In this document: positions 63,674-64,000 of the stretch, one piece after another | Position numbering within the stretch: the first letter of the stretch is position 1 | How the letters are laid out: the number at the start of each line of letters is the position of its first letter | Assembly (NCBI RefSeq): GCF_004208635.1 | Contig: NZ_CP035806.1 | Location: 1,922,001-1,986,000 of the forward strand | DNA: 64,000 bases | Direction: 5' to 3' | From: Leucobacter triazinivorans | GTDB lineage: Bacteria > Actinomycetota > Actinomycetes > Actinomycetales > Microbacteriaceae | Program-made: the position numbers and the translations under genes | The notes under the pieces: model-generated | What the model was told of the DNA's origin: nothing | Database searches by the model: none | What the model saw: the letters and a program-made list of their open reading frames with translations, nothing else

Positions 63674-64000
63674 TCAGACCTCGGGGTCTGCGGGGTCCAG
63701 CGGAGCGTGGTGGTCGAAGGCGGCCGCCCCGCGCTTCCAGTAGCCGGTGATCGCGTACTGCTGGCGCGGCACCTCGAGTTCGCCGCGCAGCAGGCGGCGC
63801 AGGGGCACGAGTCGGGTCGCCTCTCCCGCCGCGAATACGTAGGTGCCGTCGTCGATGCCCGCCTCGCGCACGGCGGCCGCCAGGCCGTCGGAACCTGGCG
63901 GGGGAGCGGCGACGGGCACATCGCGGCCGCCCTGCGCAGCGAGATACGCTCGCACCCAGTCGAGACCGCCGACAACGTCAGCGATGATCTCGATACGCGC
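63674..64000 (-). CDS. Siderophore-interacting (ferric-reductase-like) protein, C-terminal part, cut by window edge
   Basis: The visible 108 residues match the C-terminus of the SIP family: VFAAGEATRLVPLRRLLRGELEVPRQQYAITGYWKRGAAAFDHHAPLD. The family reduces ferric siderophores with NAD(P)H through a bound FAD. The start and FAD-binding domain lie beyond the right edge. Confidence 0.9.
   Translation of the reverse strand, partial: ARIEIIADVVGGLDWVRAYLAAQGGRDVPVAAPPPGSDGLAAAVREAGIDDGTYVFAAGEATRLVPLRRLLRGELEVPRQQYAITGYWKRGAAAFDHHAPLDPADPEV

Overview
This is a very GC-rich actinobacterial chromosome segment that spans the replication origin. The order rpmH-rnpA-yidD-yidC-khpB-rsmG-parA-parB on one side and dnaA-dnaN-recF-dciA-gyrB-gyrA-DUF3566-tRNA-Ile-tRNA-Ala on the other is the usual origin layout of high-GC Gram-positives. 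A MshB-like (mycothiol-type) deacetylase, DUF3566, DUF6049 and the style of the intergenic repeats point to Microbacteriaceae. Leucobacter or a close relative is my guess and is not proven by the sequence.

Layout. (1) 0-8.5 kb: a cyclophilin cut by the left edge, a small membrane protein, a Nudix hydrolase, an alpha/beta hydrolase, a translationally coupled module (DUF4097-type protein, NarL-type response regulator, sensor kinase), an ankyrin protein, an MscS channel and a membrane protein of unknown function. (2) 8.7-34.9 kb: an accessory block in which several envelope families occur twice: two GAP/Sap-family proteins, two AI-2E/PerM permeases, two SulP anion transporters, two DUF6325 proteins, three SHOCT-tail proteins and two DUF202 proteins. 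The same block holds an alkylsulfatase, a formylglycine-generating enzyme, a large ATPase-LuxR regulator and a 2930-residue surface protein. Several of these families are tied to sulfate or sulfate-ester chemistry, so this block is the best candidate for an undescribed functional system. (3) 35.2-46.8 kb: two tRNAs, the gyrase genes, dciA, recF, dnaN, an origin region on both sides of dnaA, then rpmH, rnpA and yidD. (4) 46.8-51 kb: yidC, khpB, rsmG, parA and parB, with parS palindromes nearby. (5) 51.2-57.4 kb: trxA and trxB, a DUF6049 protein, CCA-adding enzyme and a MshB-like deacetylase. (6) 57.6-61.2 kb: rpsF-ssb-rpsR-rplI with a terminator, an AT-rich gap holding many DnaA-box-like 9-mers, and dnaB. 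(7) 61.2-64 kb: small membrane proteins, an LssY-C-type protein and a siderophore-interacting protein cut by the right edge.

The housekeeping half works as an origin unit: DnaA and its boxes start replication, dnaN, recF, gyrase and dnaB serve the fork, and ParA, ParB and parS segregate the origin. A theme across the window is that many operon-head genes have a TAnnnT hexamer exactly 6-7 bases before the start codon, which implies leaderless transcripts and helps fix several starts.
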